Of a stretch of DNA of 64,000 bases, positions 57,156 to 64,000 are shown in pieces (the first letter of the stretch is position 1; the number at the start of each line of letters is the position of its first letter). The notes below the pieces were generated by a model. It was given only the letters and a program-made list of their open reading frames with translations. It ran no database searches and had not been told where the DNA came from. The stretch is from Amia ocellicauda. Taxonomy: Eukaryota; Chordata; Actinopteri; Amiiformes; Amiidae. The stretch spans positions 5,118,857 through 5,182,856 of the forward strand of contig NC_089863.1 in assembly GCF_036373705.1 (NCBI RefSeq), in the 5' to 3' direction. Both the position numbers and the translations under genes were made by a program.

Positions 57156-57448
57156 TATATTCAAGACATTGAGCTGATCAATATATTCCACATTAATCAC
57201 ACAGTTGTGCATCGAGTGGCTACATATGTACGCTGTTAAAGTCAGAATCTAGAAGACACGGTTTTGCAGTTATTAAAATACATTTTTTCTACTTCTAGTG
57301 CAGCTGGCCACTGTTTTTAATTGTACAATACTCAAGGACAGAGAAGAGGTACGAGAGCACAAGAAAACACACACAGTCATAATGTTATGGCTGATCGTGT
57401 ATATATATATTACATCATGTACATATTGTTACTACTACGTATGTTATT

Positions 57449-57668
57449 AAGTACTGCTTCACCGTGTTTATGATCCCAGTCTGGAAGCAGGCGGCTGGTA
57501 AATAGGTGAAATTCAGGACTCTGGGTTTCACTCACCACACCTCCAAAGTGTTTTTGAGTGAAACCCTGAGCCCTGAATTTCACTTGCTTGCCTATCCACT
57601 GTTCAAGGGTCCCAGAAGTGGCAGCCGCCTGCTTCCAGACCGGGATCACACACACAGTGAGGCAGTAC
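57449..57668. mobile_element. Foldback hairpin element (possible MITE)
   Basis: Nearly the whole 220 bp folds on itself. The outer arms start AAGTACTGCTTCACCGTGTT and, inverted, AAGTACTGCCTCACTGTGTG, followed by GATCCC-GTCTGGAAGCAGGC in both. The inner arms read GTGAAATTCAG-GCTC-GGG-like and match in reverse. No coding potential is credible. Confidence 0.8.
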
Positions 57669-57699
57669 TTCTACTACTGATAATAATAATACTACACGT

Positions 57700-58014
57700 C
57701 AGGGGGGTCCAGCCCAGGTCCTGGAGAGCCCCAATCCACTTGATCTTACAGGTCACCCTCAATCACAAATTTCTAAACACTGGGAACACATGTGAGTAAT
57801 TAATCAATTAAGCAAGTCAACCCAGGGACCTCTGCCCTCAGGAGGCTGCAGGTATTCAGATAATTGCTCCACTAGTATCTAAAGGACTGAATTTAAACCA
57901 CCTGCTTCACTGATCAGACTGAAATACTTCCAGGTGTTTTAAATTGGTGATACGAGAGAGACCTGTGCAACCTGCTGGATAGGGGCTCTCCTGGACCAGG
58001 GCTGGACTCCCCTG
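57700..58014. mobile_element. hAT-like non-autonomous element
   Basis: The ends read CAGGGGGGTCCAGCCCAGGT and, inverted, CAGGGGAGTCCAGCCCTGGT, with GTCCTGGAGAGCCCC-like subterminal sequence on both sides. This is a familiar fish hAT-type end. A clean 8-bp target duplication could not be confirmed. Confidence 0.65.
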
Positions 58015-59175
58015 ATGGACATAATGGCAACAATATGTACATGTTGTAATATGTATATACATCACGCGTGTAGAGCTGAGCACACAGAAGCGATGAGGCT
58101 CTCAGTGTGGCGTTGAAAAGGCACAGAGGCCTTGTTCCCCAGTGCCGTGTGCTTGAGCTGGGGCAGGAGCCGGGCCCAGTGACGGACAGCAGGGGCCAAT
58201 CATTCAGTGTTTCTGGGGTGAAGGTCATTTCCCAGCAGCCTCTGGGGGAACGGTTTGGAATTGAAAGGTAACAGATGACAATAGCGGTATTGAATGGAAA
58301 TTACTTCAGAAACGCAAGACTGGAGTCTAAAGACTAATTTATTGAGTGGCAATGTTAGTGACACACATTATTCTCTGTTAATAAAAGTTAAGTCTTCATG
58401 TTTAGTTTTTTGTCATCTTTATTAGTTGAAGATAATTATTATTAAGTTATTATAGTTTGATTATGGTTTATACACGTCTTGGTTCTGGTTTATGTATTTA
58501 TTTTGGTTTGATCTTGTGGGTTTGAGTCTGTGTTTGATAGACTGTTTAATGGCTAAATGCTGTTTAGTGGCCCCGTCCAGGAAGGTGGGGGTAAAGTGTC
58601 ATCTATAGATTGAGGAGGGGGGGCAGCACCGTTGACAGGTGTTTGGATGAGGTGGATGGCGTATATTTTTGAGCTTCACATACACTTGTTTTTATTTCTT
58701 GGACTCTTCAGTTCATTTGGAAATAACTTGCTGGACTTTTGTTTTGAATTTAAATGTTTTCAAAAACCAATAGTATTCCCATTAAGACTGAATTCCCTGA
58801 TGGAAGTATACAGTCCTACTGGTATGTGTAGAAGTGCTTGTAGAACTGGTATATAGGAATCAGTACAAATGTAGGTGAACTGAATGTATTACTGAGCAGG
58901 AGGATTCCCACTAAACTCTGACTCTTGCGCAGTGTAGAGACAATAGAAGTGAGTGTAGATCAGGAGAGAACAGATAAGGGCTGACTTGTATTCCATGGGA
59001 AACAACAGTCTGCATCAAACAACACTGTGTCTGCAATTATTAGCTCACAGATCTAGGATGTATTACCTGTATATTTTCTAATGCACTTATTTTGTCATTT
59101 TGAACTTGTAATTTGTACCATGTCTTGATCTGTAATTCTAGACTGTATTGCACTTTTATAATGCCCTTGTGTTTT
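58015..59175. other. Intergenic DNA
   Basis: It includes the outer inverted repeat at 58,200-58,260. An open frame at 58,632-58,856 has no motif. Confidence 0.4.
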
Positions 59176-61290
59176 GTATTGTGCAGTGCAGTAGAGTGAA
59201 GTATTGTGCAGTGAAGTGTAGTAGAGTACAGTATTGCACAGTAGAGTACAGTATTGTGCAGTAGAGTGAAGTATTGTGCAGTGAAGTGTAGTAGAGTACA
59301 GTATTGCACAGTAGAGTACAGTATTGTGCAGTGAAGTGCAGTAGAGTACAGTATTGTGCAGTGAAGTGCAGTAGAGTACAGTATTGTGCAGTAGAGTACA
59401 GTAGAGTACAGTATTGTGCAGTAGAGTACAGTATTGCACAGTAGAGTACAGTATTGTGCAATGAAGTGCAGTAGAGTACAGTATGGCACAGTGGAGTACA
59501 GTATTGTGCAGTGAAGTGCAGTAGAGTACAGTATTGTGCAGTAGAGTACAGTATTGTGCAGTGAAGTGCAGTAGAGTACAGTAATTGTGCAGTGAAGTGC
59601 AGTAGAGTACAGTATTGTGCAGTGAAGTGCAGTAGAGTACAGTATTGTGCAGTAGAGTACAGTATTGTGCAGTAGAGTGAAGTATTGTGCAGTGAAGTGT
59701 AGTAGAGTACAGTATTGCACAGTAGAGTACAGTATTGTGCAGTGAAGTGCAGTAGAGTACAGTATTGTGCAGTAGAGTACAGTAATTGTGCAGTGACGTG
59801 CAGTAGAGTACAGTATGGCACAGTGGAGTACAGTATTGTGCAGTGAAGTGCAGTAGAGTACAGTATTGTGCAGTGAAGTGCAGTAGAGTACAGTATTGTG
59901 CAGTAGAGTACAGTAGAGTACAGTATTGTGCAGTAGAGTACAGTATTGCACAGTAGAGTACAGTATTGTGCAATGAAGTGCAGTAGAGTACAGTATGGCA
60001 CAGTAGAGTACAGTATTGTGCAATGAAGTGCAGTAGAGTACAGTATGGCACAGTGGAGTACAGTATTGTGCAGTGAAGTGCAGTAGAGTACAGTATTGTG
60101 CAGTAGAGTACAGTATTGTGCAGTGAAGTGCAGTAGAGTACAGTAATTGTGCAGTGAAGTGCAGTAGAGTACAGTATTGTGCAGTGAAGTGCAGTAGAGT
60201 ACAGTATTGTGCAGTAGAGTACAGTAATTGTGCAGTGACGTGCAGTAGAGTACAGTATTGTGCAGTAGAGTACAGTATTGTGCATTGAAGTGTAGTAGAG
60301 TACAGTATTGTGCAGTAGAGTACAGTAGAGTACAGTATTGTGCAGTAGAGTACAGTATGGCACAGTGGAGTACAGTATTGTGCAGTGAAGTGCAGTAGAG
60401 TACAGTATTGTGCAGTAGAGTACAGTATTGTGCAGTGAAGTGCAGTAGAGTACAGTATTGTGCAGTAGAGTACAGTATTGCACAGTATTGTGCAGTGAAG
60501 TGCAGTAGAGTACAGTATTGTGCAGTAGAGTACAGTAGAGTACAGTATTGTGCAGTAGAGTACAGTATTGCACAGTAGAGTACAGTATTGTGCAATGAAG
60601 TGCAGTAGAGTACAGTATGGCACAGTGGAGTACAGTATTGTGCAGTGAAGTGCAGTAGAGTACAGTATTGCACAGTAGAGTACAGTATTGTGCAGTGAAG
60701 TGCAGTAGAGTACAGTATTGTGCAGTAGAGTACAGTAATTGTGCAGTGACGTGCAGTAGAGTACAGTATGGCACAGTGGAGTACAGTATTGTGCAGTGAA
60801 GTGCAGTAGAGTACAGTATTGTGCAGTAGAGTACAGTATTGTGCAGTGAAGTGCAGTAGAGTACAGTAATTGTGCAGTGAAGTGCAGTAGAGTACAGTAT
60901 TGTGCAGTGAAGTGCAGTAGAGTACAGTATTGTGCAGTAGAGTACAGTATTGTGCAGTAGAGTACAGTATTGCACAGTAGAGTACAGTATTGTGCAATGA
61001 AGTGCAGTAGAGTACAGTATGGCACAGTGGAGTACAGTATTGTGCAGTGAAGTGCAGTAGAGTACAGTATTGTGCAGTAGAGTACAGTATTGTGCAGTGA
61101 AGTGCAGTAGAGTACAGTAATTGTGCAGTGAAGTGCAGTAGAGTACAGTATTGTGCAGTGAAGTGCAGTAGAGTACAGTATTGTGCAGTAGAGTACAGTA
61201 TTGTGCAGTGAAGTGCAGTAGAGTACAGTATTGTGCAGTAGAGTACAGTATTGTGCAGTGAAGTGTAGTAGAGTACAGTATTGTGCAGTG
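59176..61290 (+). repeat. Decamer satellite array 4 (2.1 kb)
   Basis: A regular array of CAGTATTGTG, CAGTGAAGTG and CAGTAGAGTA units with occasional GGCACAGTGG and TAATTGTG variants. It lacks the GTTAATGTAAAG marker of arrays 2 and 3. It begins in unrelated DNA and ends in the same flank as array 2. The minus-strand open frames of 783, 626 and 613 codons in different phases are repeat artefacts. Confidence 0.97.
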
Positions 61291-62145
61291 CTGTACTGGA
61301 CTGTGTCTCTGCAGGACCAGGATTCAGCTTCTAAACAGGCCCTTCTGTAACCTCCCTCAAACCCTGTGGAGTCAATATAACACACAGACACACAACTGGC
61401 ATAAAAACAGGGTTTATTTGTGATTAGTACATGGTATAGCTGTTATTAAATGCTTTTTAAGAAATTTATACCAGATAAATAATATTAATAAACACAATAA
61501 CAACAAGAATCATCATCATCATCTTCATCTTCACCACACAACAGCTGGTTTAAGTGTTGAAGGCACAATTCATGATCAGAGATTCATTTTTAAGACAGTG
61601 GATTCATGCAGCCAGAAGCCCCAGATCAAGCGCTGATGTCAGTGACTGAGAGGCTCCTGGAATCAGCACATCTACAGTGTGATGAGGAGGGGGTTTGTGT
61701 TCAGCTTGTTCTTGTATAGTCAGTGTAATTGTACATGTTTAGCAGAGTTTGGCAGTGATTCCCTACAGAGGTTTCTCAGTCCTGCACTGTGCTTTACTGC
61801 GCTAGAGCAGAGCAATACCATGAAATGAGAAATATTCCTTAGGCATGTTTACTGCAGCGCACTAGTCTGTGGAGCAGTAATGGAGCGGCGCAGTACAGCA
61901 CAGTGATGGTGTGTTGAGCCCATAGGAACCACAGAGTCAAAGACTGACCATGGTAATCGTTCATACACAACACAATAATAATAATCATAATAATCTTAAT
62001 AATAATGCCCTTCTGATTATGTCTCATTATGGAGATGAGATGGATTGTCTTAGTTGGGATCGTTTTAGCAGGTAGGGGCTCGAGAAAAGTATTTAAGACA
62101 GATTATTTAATTAAAATAGGAAGTCAAAGAGGTGTGAGTTTTGTT
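61291..62145. repeat. Duplicated flank after decamer array (copy C)
   Basis: It matches 19,649-20,500 closely and 37,776-38,330. Beyond it the sequence switches to the type found at 610-830 instead of the Ig-like exon. Confidence 0.9.
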
Positions 62146-62260
62146 GTTCTGTCTCTATGTTACTCTGCCTCTCTCTCTCTCTCTCTCTCTCTCGTTTCGT
62201 ATGAAACATATTACAATCAATCAATTTTGATCTAGTATAGCACCCATTCGCAGGTAGCCA
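62146..62260 (+). repeat. (CT)n microsatellite with duplicated flank
   Basis: It is homologous to 640-830, with a shorter CT run at about 62,168-62,193. Confidence 0.9.
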
Positions 62261-62261
62261 C

Positions 62262-62400
62262 CAGTGGCGGATCCAGCAAAAAAGTCTTGCCACCTCAATC
62301 TCCCCATGCTAAAATATATAATGTTTTACATTATAGTACATTTCGTTAAATAATATTAATATTAGTATTATTGGCATTATTTAAACTACAATGTTATAAT
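62262..62400 (+). mobile_element. Possible hAT end fragment
   Basis: It starts CAGTGGCGGATCCAGCAAAA, a terminal motif common to hAT elements. The right end is not identified. Confidence 0.4.
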
Positions 62401-63660
62401 AATGTATTGTGGCATCGGGTCACATCGTCCCTCCGATTTCGCATCGAATAACTCAGATAACCGCAGCAGCTTTCTAATGGGAGGTGCAGTGTATGTTCTC
62501 GACCACGGGGAGGCAACAGTGAGCTCAGCATGACCTCCTGCAGACGGGCTGCCCAGCGATGCCGAACCCGTGGCACGCAAGCCAGCGACTCCCAGCCCGC
62601 AGCTCAATTGTCTAAACTGATTGACACCAGTGACGGCACCGGCTCACGTTATTGTCTGAATATATATTTGTTTTTTTTGTCGGGTTCTTGTGCGCAGAAC
62701 TGCAGAATCCTCCGCTCCCATTGGTGGAGCTGCGCAGATCTGCGCAGAACTGCGAACATCTGCACTTCACGGAGGAGATGGGAGCAGCAGGAAGAGGACA
62801 AACTGAGTCTGTGCTGCTGGGATTCATTGTCAGCAATGGACGGGTTTTGCATTTTGTGTACTGTTACCTCCTGTATCAAATGGGGAAATGGCCAATCATT
62901 CGTATTGAACACATATTGAAAACTTCATATTGGCAAATAAAGCTGAATTCTCACAAATAAATAAATGATGCGTTTGATCTGTAGAGTACATTTGTGCACA
63001 CTCATAATCATGGTAGATTGGTAACACTGTCACACGATGTATATTAATCTACCAGTTTTAGTTGTTTTACAAAATATATATTCATTAAATATACGCTGAA
63101 AAAAACGAAGGCACATTAGTAATGATTGAGTGCAAGTGCAAACAAAACACAAATCAATATGAAGGGTTACTAATGCAGCCAAATGAACAAACTTCCACTT
63201 GTGTGTAACGGCAGGGCAATGGAGAATCTGTGGGACTTTGTTTTAGTGGTAGATTGTGATTTTAATGGGGTTTTTAAATGTACTTTAGCATTATAATCCT
63301 CGAACTTAATGCGTGATGAAATGTGATTCATGCATTTTACTGCACTGTAGCAATACTGCAGCATTGAAATGATGTATTCACTGTATGATGCACTTATTCT
63401 TTAATGTTGTGACATGCTTTGGCATAGTGTTGCACTATATACAATTAAGACTGATTGATTTAATATGAATGAGGATTAAAGATTAACGATTGGCAACTTT
63501 TGTTGATTAGAGAAACCTGTCTGACTCTAAGCCACATATCTGCTAATGTGTTTTTTATAATATGTTATTTAATGTCATATGATTAGCACAGACATTTAGC
63601 CAAGGATGTAGTATTGACCCACTTACTCTAATAGACACTGTCTTCTATGTTATTTCAGTG
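62401..63660. other. Intergenic DNA, nothing recognised
   Basis: Overlapping short frames near 62,386-62,960 on both strands share a GC-richer patch (62,400-62,780) but show no motif. Confidence 0.4.
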
Positions 63661-63667
63661 TTTACAT

Positions 63668-63763
63668 TTAATTCTGGACCCTTAGGGATAAGCCCATGGG
63701 CACGGTACCATCCGTACAGGTCAGGAGTCCTAAGTAGAGAAGGGTGAAGACCACTGCAGGCAT
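63668..63763 (-). CDS. Possible signal-peptide exon, minus strand
   Basis: On the minus strand a splice-acceptor-like CTTTACAG is followed by an ATG frame reading MMPAVVFTLLYLGLLTCTDG, which looks like a secretory signal peptide, and then about a dozen residues to a stop. No partner exon is visible and the frame is short, so this is tentative. Confidence 0.25.
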   Translation of the reverse strand: MPAVVFTLLYLGLLTCTDGTVPMGLSLRVQN

Positions 63764-64000
63764 CATTACGGGAGATCTGTAAAGACAATTGTTATTTTCC
63801 ACTGCACGCCACCCTCCTGCAACGAAAAATAACTTATTAATCATGTGATACATATAGATAGTAGAGGGAGGAAAGGAAACTGGAGATGAAATGAGCATTT
63901 CTTTTGTGGAATAATTTCATTTGAAACCAGTGCACCCATCTAGATTTCCCTTCTCTGTATAGGGCTACACTGAGATCAGTGGTCATTAAAACAGTGTGTG

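Larger units (their letters stand above)
55819..57377. repeat. Large palindrome, arms of about 530 bp
   Basis: The left arm (55,819-56,350) and right arm (56,843-57,377) are reverse complements with only a few mismatches, separated by about 490 bp. Each arm holds about 220 bp of non-transposon flank plus the first 300 bp or so of a Tc1-like element. Because flanking DNA is duplicated too, this is an inverted duplication rather than two insertions. Confidence 0.93.

Noticed and set aside
59040-61391. Minus-strand open frame of 783 codons, and overlapping frames of 626 and 613 codons
   Set aside because: All three phases are open at once over the decamer satellite, and the translations are the same short repeat in different phase. 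This is a consequence of a stop-free 10-bp unit, not coding selection.

Overview
The window looks like non-coding-rich genomic DNA of a ray-finned fish. Spliceosomal introns, TATA and AATAAA signals, immunoglobulin-superfamily exon remnants, and a load of Tc1/mariner, hAT, L2/CR1-type LINE and Ty3/gypsy remnants all point that way. The CR1-like LINE 3' ends and tRNA-like SINE resemble those I associate with gar, bowfin or sturgeon lineages, but the species cannot be fixed from this. No prokaryotic feature is present, and most open frames are transposon relics or tandem-repeat artefacts.

Region 1 (about 600-20,800) and region 3 (about 30,890-40,950) are copies of a segmental duplication, with a further partial copy at 59,170-62,260. 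The full unit reads: a small four-exon gene with a TATA box, signal-peptide exon and AATAAA; a minisatellite of about 36 bp units; a large array of a 10-bp repeat; a conserved flank; immunoglobulin V-like exon remnants; and then, in copies 1 and 3, sequence leading toward the next unit. The gene occurs three times (2,980-4,370; 12,341-13,737; 32,467-33,861). By phase-consistent splicing it encodes a secreted protein of about 103-106 residues that I do not recognise. This is the best candidate for something undescribed. The three copies are nearly identical except at the end of exon 2, which encodes the mature N-terminus.

Transposons occupy much of the rest. At 8,513-11,235 a LINE fragment carries, inside its 3' UTR, a complete Tc1-type element with an intact 346-codon transposase and perfect 29-bp inverted repeats. 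Its catalytic spacing is DD36E. At 22,733-24,151 there is an intron-containing DDE transposase element cut short before its last catalytic residue, with a small relative at 27,975-28,559. CR1-like LINEs lie at 67-600 (minus), 29,788-30,886 (minus) and 45,300-47,997 (plus). Gypsy gag/protease fragments lie at 20,784-22,130 and 39,577-40,935 (minus).

Region 4 (about 50,400-58,300) holds what looks like an ordinary host gene: a CpG-rich promoter-like segment at 50,400-50,520 and coding exons at 54,030-54,077 and 54,314-54,995 for an acidic helical protein I cannot name. Just downstream is a palindrome with arms of about 530 bp (55,819-57,377) built around a broken Tc1 element and including its flanking DNA, nested in a weaker, older inverted repeat, and followed by a 220-nt hairpin element. 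The last 3 kb contain little that can be named.
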